From the NCBI GenBank assembly GCA_963701015.1, contig OY969556.1:3596001-3660000 (forward strand): 64,000 nucleotides of DNA, in the 5' to 3' direction. A program made the translations under genes and the position numbers. Positions 19,601 to 27,506 of this stretch are shown piece by piece. The number at the start of each line of letters is the position of its first letter. The stretch's first letter is position 1. A model generated the notes under the pieces. The model ran no database searches. It saw only the letters and a list, made by a program, of their open reading frames with translations, and was not told the DNA's origin. The stretch is from MFD09286-c1 sp963701015 (GTDB taxonomy: Bacteria > Bacteroidota > Bacteroidia > Bacteroidales > DTGW01).

Positions 19601-20923
19601 TCCCCAAGGTTCATAATATGAAGGGAAAATGGTTAAGTCATAACCAATGAGCAATTCATAATATGTCATGTTAAAAATACCATCATCACCATTCAGATAG
19701 GATGGCACAAAAACAACCTTAACTTTACTTTCCGGAGTATTATATAATTTCATTTCACTAATCCGGTTCAAAATCGGATCATGTTCGGCATAATGAAGGT
19801 TATGGGTTAATGTACAACCATTGCATGGTTCAAAATCCTGACCTTTAAGCTTATTAACCAAATCCTTTCGTGAACCATAATGGTTTGCCGGAATAAGAAT
19901 AAACGCTATAATTTGTTTTTTCAATTCGGGTGATTGATTAACCTTGCCGAGCGAATCAATAAACAAATCAATTCCTTTGTTATGATATTCGTACCGACCG
20001 CCAATTGCAACAAACAATGCATCTTTATCAACCTTCTGATTCATAAGAGATTCAGTAACCTCAACCAATTTAGCCCTGGCTTTTTTCCGTGCATCTTCAA
20101 ATTTTTCAGCTGAAGGAACAAATGTATCTTCAAAGCCGTTTGGAGTAACAATGTCTACTGGCTTTTCAAGAAATTTTTGACATTCACTTCCGGTAATCTC
20201 ACTAACCGTTGTAAAACAATCGGCTTGCTGGGCAGAACTTTTTTCAATGGATTGCTTTGCAATTACGTTAAATTCCCTTGCTTTAGCGTCAGTCACAAAA
20301 TCGTTCAAATGTCCGTATAAAGGTTGATTATTTCCAGCAATTGCCCGACCTAAAACAGTTGCATGAGTAGTAAATACTGTTGCAATTTGAGGAATATTCA
20401 TTTTTAAATATAAAACGCCAGAGCCAGTCATCCACTCGTGAAACTGAGCCACTATTTTGTCCCTTACGCTTAAATTAAACCGTGTAAAGCTTTCAATAAC
20501 CCTGGCAGCAGCATATCCAAATAAAGTTGGTTCAATATAGTCCCATTGGCCGGAAAGGGAATCAACTTTATAAGTTTCCCAAAATTTTGAGAAAATTGCA
20601 TCTTTTTGATTAATGAAAGTTGCAAAGTCAACAATTATAGCTATAGGTTGGCCATTAATATTCCAACGACCAATTTTAATATGTAAACCTTCTTCGGCTG
20701 CTTTATCACGCCATGATTTAAATATTTTTTTATCCTCAATAAAATCGGGATTTTCAACTCCTTCGCGCCAAACATCTGGTCCAATTACAATGTAATTGCT
20801 TCTGAGTTCATTCACAAGGGTCAACGCCTTTGTTGATATAACCGTATAAATTCCTCCGACTTTATTACATACTTCCCAACTAACTTCAAATAAATAATCT
20901 GGTTTCTTAAGTTCTTCGCTCAT
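16679..20923 (-). CDS. Glycogen synthase (GT3-type) fused to alpha-glucan phosphorylase (GT35)
   Basis: About 1414 residues from ATG 20923; an upstream in-frame TTG at 20974 adds 17 unlikely residues. Residues 1-560 resemble the eukaryote/Bacteroidota-type glycogen synthase (DYLFEVSWEVCNKVGGIYTV, FHEWMTGSGVLYLK, YYEPWGYTPLESLAF), which extends glucan chains from a nucleotide sugar. A DUF3417 region follows (about 567-670; LSQNLWWCWNFDA), then a glucan phosphorylase (VAYFSMEFGLHDSIKLYSGGLG; ASGTSGEKAVMNGV with the pyridoxal-phosphate lysine near 1168), which releases glucose-1-phosphate. A beta-rich tail ends the protein. Building and degrading activities thus share one polypeptide. It is the last gene of the glycogen operon, 61 bases after the GH57 gene. 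Confidence 0.9.
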   Translation of the reverse strand: MSEELKKPDYLFEVSWEVCNKVGGIYTVISTKALTLVNELRSNYIVIGPDVWREGVENPDFIEDKKIFKSWRDKAAEEGLHIKIGRWNINGQPIAIIVDFATFINQKDAIFSKFWETYKVDSLSGQWDYIEPTLFGYAAARVIESFTRFNLSVRDKIVAQFHEWMTGSGVLYLKMNIPQIATVFTTHATVLGRAIAGNNQPLYGHLNDFVTDAKAREFNVIAKQSIEKSSAQQADCFTTVSEITGSECQKFLEKPVDIVTPNGFEDTFVPSAEKFEDARKKARAKLVEVTESLMNQKVDKDALFVAIGGRYEYHNKGIDLFIDSLGKVNQSPELKKQIIAFILIPANHYGSRKDLVNKLKGQDFEPCNGCTLTHNLHYAEHDPILNRISEMKLYNTPESKVKVVFVPSYLNGDDGIFNMTYYELLIGYDLTIFPSYYEPWGYTPLESLAFHVPTITTSLAGFGVWVRNQFKDAGDGIKVIERNDTNSDEVVDEIVKNILHIASLDSTKTLEAHNKAFEISKTALWKNLIEYYNKAYSSAINKAQLRSGNFIETDRAETISPSDKLADTNEPVWKRLLVQTNVPEKLHELVELSQNLWWCWNFDAIEMFSSIDPDLWTKSEENPIVFFDMISFDRFKELESDKKFLKQLHDVYNRFQEYIQKPMRIGPKVAYFSMEFGLHDSIKLYSGGLGILAGDYLKEASDSAVDIVGVSLFYRYGYFKQVISAFGDQIAQYEAQKFSKTPALPVRDNKGNWVTTHIVLPGRTVTARIWRLSVGRIPLLLLDTDFEDNSEEDRSITHHLYGGNWENRFKQEQLLGIGGIRALDAIGITADLFHCNEGHAAFIGIERLRKYIVEQNLTFAEALEIVRASQLFTTHTPVPAGHDAFDEDMLRTYIGHYPSRLKITWKQFMALGKSNPDDPHEKFSMSFLAANLSQDINGVSRLHGKVSQDIFHALYKGYAPEELHIGYVTNGVHLPTWTAKPWIDLYEETFGKEFFNNQIKMETWKKIQDVPDSTIWKIRNQLRHYLLEYIKDKLKESGIKRLENPKMIVEMSEKLNKHTLTIGFARRFATYKRAHLLFSNIERLSKIVNNSSMPVQFIFAGKAHPQDKAGQDLIKLITEISKRPEFIGKIIFMPNYEIRSAKILVQGVDIWLNTPTRPLEASGTSGEKAVMNGVMHLSVLDGWWAEGYVQGAGWALPEENTYDNSELQDQLDAETLYSMIENEIAPMFYFRDEEGLPTGWIKYIKNTIEKVASNFTMSRMINDYETKYYSKLYDRSLRIQANDYELAKEIASWKKRVRRGWESIEVISITPDISRDSITLGGSYKGQVIIDMNELSPDDIGVEIVIADLIGGDNYQKVDFCQEYILEKFENRRAYYNIEVTPKRAGVFDLGIRIFPKNENLPHRQDFNYLRWIE

Positions 20924-20984
20924 TTTTAAATTTTTTGATAATTCCCTAGGTATAAATTTACTAAATTTAGTCAATATTCTGACG

Positions 20985-22487
20985 TTACTTTTTGATTTTT
21001 GATTTAATAGATTTCCCCTTTTCTTTCCCTTTATTTATTGAAGCTTTTGTGATTTTTTCTTTTTCTTTCACTTGTTTTGTTTTGGTAGTAACAGGTTTTT
21101 TAGCAGTAGTTGATTTTGCAGTGGTTGCTGAAATTTTTGTTGCTGAAGATTTAGAAACCTTTTTAGTTTTAGTCGATTTTACTTCTTTTTTTACAGCAAC
21201 TTTTTTCTTTTCAACTGGCTTCTCAACTTTAGCAGTCTTTGTTTTAATGGATGCGGATTTTTTCTTATTTAATGTTTTAACCTGAGTATTATTTTCGCTA
21301 TTTATTGCATCGTTTACCCTAATTTCAAAATCGCTTAAAATATTCATATAATTTATAAATGCATCATAAGGTGAATTATATGGATTGTAGTATGAATGCA
21401 TTGATCCCTGCAGGAAGAATTTAGTACACATATAATAGAAATGATCGCTGGTTTGAAGATATCTCCAGTCGGTTTGAATTTTCGGGTCATCAATTTTTAA
21501 AACCTTGTCACGCAATATATATAGTTTACTAATTGCTTCCTTTTGAAGTTCGTTGCCAAGCCATGCTGAAGTGTCTCTTTCTTCATCGGACCAGGATATA
21601 GGATGAGCAACAAATAAAGGCGCCACCGGTTGAAATTTCTCAATTAAATCAGTTGGTGTGCTAAATGTAAGTTTATTTGTGCTTAAAACTACTTTTGGCA
21701 AAGCTTTTAGAAATTCAAATATACCCGATTCCTTTGGTTGTATGTTCCCGAAACTTTCATAATTAAAAAAAAGATTAACAGTATCTTCTTTTGGATCCAT
21801 ATTTTTAATCCATGACACATATTTATCAGCAGTTAAAGGAAACTCGTTCCAGCCTTGGTCGGAGAAACGAAATGCAATATCGTCACTAAGTCTATAATTT
21901 TTCAACAATAATTTTAAACGTGGGTTAGCAGAACTGCAATATACATAATTTGGACTTTTCCATCCTAAAATATGTTTTGCACCTTCTGTAATTATTGCTT
22001 TATAGCCCATATCGGCAACCCAATCGCCAATTTCATTGTTATAAATTAATTCAGTATTTCGAAATATGGTTGGTTTTTGATTAAAGTATTTCTGAATTTT
22101 TTCGTCATGCAAGCGTACCTGTTTTTCAAATTCTTCACGATTTTGCAATGAAGCCAATGAATGAGAATCGGTTTCGGATAAAAATTCAACACAGCTTGTT
22201 TTTGCTAATTTCTGAAAGCTTTCTAAAACGTCGGGTGCATATAATTCGAACTGGTCGAGGGCTGTTCCTGAAATTGAAAATGCAACTTTAAACCTACATC
22301 CATATTCTTTAAACAAATCTTGCAATATTTTATTAGTAGGTAAATAACTTTTTGTTGCAATTTTCCGAAGAATACTTTCGTTGGAGTAATCATCATAATA
22401 ATAATGGTTGTTACCTATTTCAAAAAACCTGTAACGTTTGTACCGAAAAGGTTGATGAATTTGAAAATACAGACAAATGGTTTTCAT
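20985..22487 (-). CDS. GH57 alpha-amylase-like protein with lysine-rich C-terminal tail
   Basis: A 500-residue cytoplasmic protein. Residues 1-400 are a GH57 catalytic barrel (start MKTICLYFQIHQPFRYKRYR; FKVAFSISGTALDQFE; FRNTELIYNNEIGDW with the nucleophile-position Glu146; FSTPTDLIEKF; PISWSDEERDTSAWLGNELQ). The general-acid position reads FFNYESFG, so Asn242 replaces the usual Asp. Residues about 403-500 are a low-complexity tail of Lys, Thr, Ser, Ala and Val, more than a third Lys, like histone H1 tails. It lies between the GT4 gene (gap 35) and the synthase-phosphorylase gene. It probably acts on, or binds, glycogen; with the missing Asp, binding rather than hydrolysis is possible. Confidence 0.88.
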   Translation of the reverse strand: MKTICLYFQIHQPFRYKRYRFFEIGNNHYYYDDYSNESILRKIATKSYLPTNKILQDLFKEYGCRFKVAFSISGTALDQFELYAPDVLESFQKLAKTSCVEFLSETDSHSLASLQNREEFEKQVRLHDEKIQKYFNQKPTIFRNTELIYNNEIGDWVADMGYKAIITEGAKHILGWKSPNYVYCSSANPRLKLLLKNYRLSDDIAFRFSDQGWNEFPLTADKYVSWIKNMDPKEDTVNLFFNYESFGNIQPKESGIFEFLKALPKVVLSTNKLTFSTPTDLIEKFQPVAPLFVAHPISWSDEERDTSAWLGNELQKEAISKLYILRDKVLKIDDPKIQTDWRYLQTSDHFYYMCTKFFLQGSMHSYYNPYNSPYDAFINYMNILSDFEIRVNDAINSENNTQVKTLNKKKSASIKTKTAKVEKPVEKKKVAVKKEVKSTKTKKVSKSSATKISATTAKSTTAKKPVTTKTKQVKEKEKITKASINKGKEKGKSIKSKIKK

Positions 22488-22522
22488 TATGGTGATTTTT
22501 ATAGTTTGTATTATATATTTAA

Positions 22523-23815
22523 CTAGTTCAAATTGAGCGCATTTCTATAAATACCCCGAACATGTTCGGCAGAAGTTTCCCATTTTAATTTATCAACTTC
22601 CTCTTTCCCCATTCTTTTAAACACTGTTGATAGTGCAGGGTAATTAAGAATGCCATAAATAGCATCAGCCATAGCATCAATATCCCAGAAATCGATTTTT
22701 ATAGCGTGGTTCAACACCTCGGCAACTCCCGATTGTCGGGATATAATTACCGGAACATTGGACTGAATTGCTTCAAGTGGCGAAATTCCAAATGGTTCCG
22801 ATACTGAAGGCATAACATATACATCACTTATGGAATACATTTGATAAACATCATCCCCAGCCAGAAATCCGGTAAAATGAAAACGGTTCGAAATCCCTAA
22901 TTTTGCAGTACGCAAAATCATTTTGTTCATCATGTCGCCACTTCCGGCCATTACAAAACGAACATTTTCCATTTTTTGAAGAACTTTATAGGCCGCTTCA
23001 ATAAAGTATTCCGGGCCTTTTTGCATGGTAATCCGGCCTAAAAACGTAACAATTTTATCAGTTATACCTTTACGAATTGAAACTTTATCAAAATCATTAA
23101 CTGGCTCAACTGCATTGTAAACCGTAAATACTTTATCAGGATTTATACCATATTTCGAAATAACTATATCACGTGTCCAATTGCTAACTGTTATAATCCT
23201 GTCAGCCACTTCCATTCCCTGTTTTTCAATTTCATAAACCCGAGGGTTAACATTTCCTCCGCTTCTGTCGAAATCAGTAGCATGAACGTGAATAACCAAA
23301 GGCTTGCCTGAAACTTGCTTAGCTGCAATTCCAGCAGGATAAGTTAGCCAATCGTGCGCATGAATAATATCAAACTCATTTTCCTGTGCAATTGAAGCTG
23401 CTACCACTGAATAATTCATAATTTCGGCATACAGACTTGGACCATAGGAACCGGAAAATGAAAATTTTCCTTCAAATTCACCATGTATCAACCGCATTTG
23501 CGACGATTCATGTTTATTTATAATTCGATAGTATTCATCTGGATCGGTATAAGGAACAAGCATTGAATCAACTTCAATCAAACTCATTTCCCTATCAAAA
23601 CCTAAAAGTTCAACATTTTTTCTACTTACATGAATATCAGAAGCACCAATTACTTTTACTGAACTTTGATCCTCGTCTCCAAAGGCTTTGGGTACAACAA
23701 ATAATACATCAACATCGTTAAATTTTGAAAGCCCTTTTGTCAATCCATAACAGGCTGTTCCTAGCCCTCCTGAAATATGGGGTGGAAATTCCCATCCAAA
23801 CATCAAAACTCTCAT
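22523..23815 (-). CDS. GT4 glycosyltransferase of the glycogen cluster
   Basis: A 430-residue GT-B fold glycosyltransferase. The N-terminal domain begins MRVLMFGWEFPPHISGGLGTACYGL, the nucleotide-sugar transferase pattern of GT4 and starch synthases, and includes IIHAHDWLTYPAGI and VIHVHATDFDR. The C-terminal domain has VTFLGRITMQKGPEYFIEA and the acidic EPFGISPLEAI motif (about 344) that holds the nucleotide. The position between a debranching enzyme and a GH57 protein is the same as in Bacteroides glycogen clusters. It is therefore probably a glucan- or maltooligosaccharide-forming transferase, though the donor is not evident. Confidence 0.88.
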   Translation of the reverse strand: MRVLMFGWEFPPHISGGLGTACYGLTKGLSKFNDVDVLFVVPKAFGDEDQSSVKVIGASDIHVSRKNVELLGFDREMSLIEVDSMLVPYTDPDEYYRIINKHESSQMRLIHGEFEGKFSFSGSYGPSLYAEIMNYSVVAASIAQENEFDIIHAHDWLTYPAGIAAKQVSGKPLVIHVHATDFDRSGGNVNPRVYEIEKQGMEVADRIITVSNWTRDIVISKYGINPDKVFTVYNAVEPVNDFDKVSIRKGITDKIVTFLGRITMQKGPEYFIEAAYKVLQKMENVRFVMAGSGDMMNKMILRTAKLGISNRFHFTGFLAGDDVYQMYSISDVYVMPSVSEPFGISPLEAIQSNVPVIISRQSGVAEVLNHAIKIDFWDIDAMADAIYGILNYPALSTVFKRMGKEEVDKLKWETSAEHVRGIYRNALNLN

Positions 23816-23852
23816 AGACTATTTTTTTAGTTATTACTTTTGAATTCCTGTA

Positions 23853-25805
23853 TTAATTTTTCCCCTCATATTCCTCAATTAATCTGCTCATTTGTAATAG
23901 AGCTGCAACACTCCAGGCTTGAGAAATAGCACCTCGTGGTTGATGGGGCGGATTCCCGTCAAATATTTCAGAAATAGTGCCAATTCCATATTCTGTTAAG
24001 CTTGGTTCAAAACCTTCGTATAACTCCTTTATAAGTTGAACTCCTGATTTTTTAAATATCTTTAAATATGCCCGGCTAAATGGGTCGAGCAACCAGGGCC
24101 AAACAGTTCCCATATGATAAGCTCCATCACGTGTTGGTTGATCGCCTTCATATATTCCCTGGTAACGTTCATCATTCGGGCTTAATGTTCTCAACCCACG
24201 CGGAGTTAGTAATTCATTTTTTACAGTATCTATAACTGCACGTTTAATATCATCTGAAACTGGACTATAATCAAGCGATGCAGCAATTATCTGGTTTGGA
24301 CGTACTGACCAATCCTGAACGTCATTATAAACAAAATCAGCCAGATAGCCTTTGTCTTCATTCCAAAATACTTTGGTGAAATTTTCTTCAATCAGCGCAG
24401 GAATATTCTTCCAACTGCCAATGAATTTTGAATCTTTTGCAATTCTAGCCAATTCGAGTGAAAACTGAATGGCATTATACCAAAGTGCATTTATTTCAAC
24501 AGGGAACCCAATTCTTGGCGTTACAGGTTTTCCAAAAACAACAGCATCCATCCAGGTAAGGGCATGACCTTGTTCTCCGGCATATATAAGACCATTTTCG
24601 TGCATTTTTATATTAAATGGTGCACCGTTTTTATATGCCTCAAGTATTGATTTTATAGGTTTTGAATACTTTTCCCAAACCTCGAGCGGATTTCCGGAAT
24701 ATTTGGCATATTGTTGCAAACTCCAGTAAAACCATAATGGTGCATCAACCGAATTAAAAGCAGGATTGTTATCATCGCCCATATTCGGAAAAAGACCGTT
24801 TTGCATTCTGGCGACCATAGTATCAACAACTGCTTTAAAGGTTTTATCATCATCAATGGCAAGTGTTAAACCCGGTAATGAAATAAATGTATCTCGACCC
24901 CAAGTTCCAAACCATGGAAACCCGGCAGTTATTTCAGTTTTCTTTTCACGCTTAACAATAAATTGTTGTGCAGCATTTATAAGACATTCTTTGAAATTTT
25001 CCCGAGGAATTCGGTCCTCAACTTCCTTTGCATATTTTTTTGCAATAGTTGCCGGTTGATTATCTTTTAAACTGGCAGAAATATAAATAGATTCTCCCTT
25101 TTTTATCGGCAATTCAAAGTATCCGGGTACGAACAAATCTTCGGAATATTCATAACCTCGTGCCTGTTCTTCGGTATATTCAATGTTGTAAAACCAATCG
25201 GGGGCTGGAACAAAATCGACTTTTTTTGAAAATTGTATATATAATGCAGGATAACCATTATACATTCTTGTTTTTATTCCATTCGCAACATTATCAACCC
25301 TGGTATTTACAAACATATTAGCTTTGCTTAATCCATGAATATTTCTGAATGCCAGAAAAGGATTAAATCTTAATTTTGTAGGTGAATGAGCATCTTCCAA
25401 TGTAAATCGTAAAATTATTTGTTCTTCCTTTGCTACCAGTACGCTTTCTTTGGTCAATAAAACCCCGCCTACCCTGTATCTTGTAGAAGCCACTTTCTCA
25501 ACTTCAAAATCGCGCATATATTTGTGGCCTTTGGGATAATACACTTCTCCGGGGTATTTGTGGATGCCTAAGTTGAATTCAGCTTCATGTTGAATTATTG
25601 TTAAGTCGAGCGATGAAAGCATCACATGCTTTTCGCCATCTATTTCATCTATTGGACATACAAGTAATCCATGATATTTACGGGTATTGCATCCTGAAAT
25701 TGAATAGCTTGAATACGATCCGGCCCTGTTTGACCTTAATATTTCCTTTTTAAGCGAATACTCCAGGTTTACCAATTGGCTTTTGTCGAATTTTAAATAG
25801 CTCAT
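23853..25805 (-). CDS. Glycogen debranching enzyme (amylo-alpha-1,6-glucosidase)
   Basis: A 650-residue enzyme with an N-terminal GDE_N beta-sandwich (about 15-240; NRAGSYSSYSISGCNTRKYHGLLV) and a C-terminal alpha/alpha barrel of GH133 type (about 280-640). Landmarks in the barrel are FPWFGTWGRDTFISLPGL, the HALTWMDAVVFGKPVTPRIG segment with the acidic residue of the active site, RPNQIIAASL and GTVWPWLLDPF. It removes alpha-1,6 branch stubs from glycogen. It is the first gene of the minus-strand operon (debranching, GT4, GH57, synthase-phosphorylase), with a 37-base gap to the GT4 gene. Confidence 0.94.
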   Translation of the reverse strand: MSYLKFDKSQLVNLEYSLKKEILRSNRAGSYSSYSISGCNTRKYHGLLVCPIDEIDGEKHVMLSSLDLTIIQHEAEFNLGIHKYPGEVYYPKGHKYMRDFEVEKVASTRYRVGGVLLTKESVLVAKEEQIILRFTLEDAHSPTKLRFNPFLAFRNIHGLSKANMFVNTRVDNVANGIKTRMYNGYPALYIQFSKKVDFVPAPDWFYNIEYTEEQARGYEYSEDLFVPGYFELPIKKGESIYISASLKDNQPATIAKKYAKEVEDRIPRENFKECLINAAQQFIVKREKKTEITAGFPWFGTWGRDTFISLPGLTLAIDDDKTFKAVVDTMVARMQNGLFPNMGDDNNPAFNSVDAPLWFYWSLQQYAKYSGNPLEVWEKYSKPIKSILEAYKNGAPFNIKMHENGLIYAGEQGHALTWMDAVVFGKPVTPRIGFPVEINALWYNAIQFSLELARIAKDSKFIGSWKNIPALIEENFTKVFWNEDKGYLADFVYNDVQDWSVRPNQIIAASLDYSPVSDDIKRAVIDTVKNELLTPRGLRTLSPNDERYQGIYEGDQPTRDGAYHMGTVWPWLLDPFSRAYLKIFKKSGVQLIKELYEGFEPSLTEYGIGTISEIFDGNPPHQPRGAISQAWSVAALLQMSRLIEEYEGKN

Positions 25806-26211
25806 AACAATTGAAGTTAAATAATTGAAATACCCTCAAAATTTTCAATTAAAGGTACCCTATACAAATATCTGAATTAAAAACTACTTTAACAAGATTA
25901 AATTTAGTTTGAAATAATGAAATTTCCAATTTTCAATTTAATATATTAATTTAGTTATAGAATTGAAAATCTTAAAATTAAGTTGGTATTAATTTGCCTG
26001 AAATACGATAATTTATGTTAATTAAACTGATGACAAAATTGATTGGTTCACCTCAAAACAATTGTGATTAGCCAACAATAATAATGTTTTGGTCAAATAA
26101 CGTCTTTATAGTAATATTTTTATTCCATTGTCATTCATAAATAATCTAAAATTTCCGCATTTAGGAAAAAGAAATAAATTTGCTTCCATTATCATTACGA
26201 AAAATAGAATT
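25806..26211. other. Divergent intergenic region, no gene seen
   Basis: About 400 bases between the debranching enzyme gene (minus) and the thioredoxin-like gene (plus). It is very AT-rich with runs of A and T and must hold both promoters, but I found no exact TAnnTTTG element on either strand. An in-frame ATG at 26128 opens a longer frame for the plus-strand gene; I do not think it is used. Confidence 0.6.
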
Positions 26212-27408
26212 ATGCGTAATAATTTAATTCAATCATCGGTTTGGAAAACTATTCCAAGAATTTCATTCGCATTGCTCATTCTGATTAATGCTGGATGTGG
26301 GAAAACCAGATCGATTAAAGTAAAGGGAACATTAAAGAATTCGAATAAGGAATATATTTACTTAAAAGAATTAACCTCATCGGATGTTATAGCTTTAGAT
26401 TCCGACAAAATTGAAGATGATGGAAGTTTTCGGTTAAAAGCTCAAAATTCAAAAATTGCATTTTATAGTTTATCGCTTTCAAAGAAAAATACTATTACAT
26501 TGATTATCAGCCCTGGTGACAGGTTAATTGTAAACGCTGATGCAAAAGATTTAAACCATACTTATACTGTTGAAGGTTCACCTGAATCGGAGCTTGCCAG
26601 GGAGATTGATTTTAAACTAAGCACCGTGCTGCAAAGTATTGATAGTTTAGGCAGGATTTATGAGGATAGTATGGGCTCAAAAAATTTATTGGCTACAAAA
26701 GCCAGGCTCGATTCAGTGTATCATAAAATTGAACTCAATCATAAGAATTATTCAAAAAAATTCATAAATGAAAATTTACACTCTTTGGCAGCCTTAATGG
26801 CTTTATATCAGCAATTGGCACCAAGACATCCTGTGCTTAACCCATCCGATGATTTTAAGTATTTTAAAATGGTGGATTCGGTTATGATGAGAGAACATCC
26901 TGAAGCAGATGCTGTGCAATCGTTGCATAATTTAATGAATGAATTATCCGATCAGCAATTAAGTATTGCCGATGCTGCAAAGCGAACTGCATTAGGAGAA
27001 AAAGCCACGGATATTGCATTGCCTGCTCCAAATGGGAGCCTGATAAAATTAAGTTCAAGCGAAGGTAAATATGTTTTACTCGATTTTTGGGCATCATGGT
27101 GTAAACCTTGTCGTGATGAAAATCCAGGAATGGTTCAGACTTATTGGAAATATAAATATGCAGGATTCGAAATATTTCAGGTTTCATTGGATAAAAACAG
27201 GGAATCGTGGGTGAGCACAATCCAAAATGACCATTTACCTTGGATTAACGTTAGTGATTTGAAATATTGGGATTCTCCGGTAGTTCCACTTTATGGTATT
27301 CAGGGAATTCCATTTAATTTATTATTAAACCCAAAAGGCGTAATAATAGCAAAAAACTTGCGCGGTACAGAATTAGGCAACAAATTAAAAGAAATTTTTA
27401 AATACTAA
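26212..27408 (+). CDS. TlpA/ResA-like thioredoxin-fold lipoprotein (DUF4369 N-terminus)
   Basis: About 398 residues from the ATG at 26212, which places a normal signal peptide and lipobox LINAGC about 30 residues in; an earlier ATG at 26128 would bury it. Residues about 35-125 are a beta-rich DUF4369-like domain (IKVKGTLKNSNKEYIYLKEL). A helical linker follows, and then the thioredoxin fold (about 264-398) with DFWASWCKPCRDE at residues 292-304 and PFNLLLNPKG with the cis-Pro region. It is probably a periplasm-facing thiol-disulfide reductase anchored to a membrane. Its neighbour 27507-28694 is a paralogue that has lost the cysteines. Confidence 0.88.
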   Translation: MRNNLIQSSVWKTIPRISFALLILINAGCGKTRSIKVKGTLKNSNKEYIYLKELTSSDVIALDSDKIEDDGSFRLKAQNSKIAFYSLSLSKKNTITLIISPGDRLIVNADAKDLNHTYTVEGSPESELAREIDFKLSTVLQSIDSLGRIYEDSMGSKNLLATKARLDSVYHKIELNHKNYSKKFINENLHSLAALMALYQQLAPRHPVLNPSDDFKYFKMVDSVMMREHPEADAVQSLHNLMNELSDQQLSIADAAKRTALGEKATDIALPAPNGSLIKLSSSEGKYVLLDFWASWCKPCRDENPGMVQTYWKYKYAGFEIFQVSLDKNRESWVSTIQNDHLPWINVSDLKYWDSPVVPLYGIQGIPFNLLLNPKGVIIAKNLRGTELGNKLKEIFKY

Positions 27409-27506
27409 ATCTATATGAAACCCCAATGTTTTACCAAACGCAAACACGATAGTAATAACATTACAAATATGGGTGTTCCATCATTCCTTGAAAAATTAAT
27501 TTTATT

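Noticed and set aside
20992..21285. Open frame of 97 codons on the plus strand, rich in Phe and Val
   Set aside because: It is the antisense of the lysine-rich GH57 tail; the Phe content comes from reversed AAA/AAG codons.
26128..26211. N-terminal extension of the thioredoxin lipoprotein
   Set aside because: It would place 28 residues before a good signal peptide with lipobox.
26882..27220. 112-codon frame on the minus strand
   Set aside because: Antisense to the thioredoxin domain, with no signal or motif.
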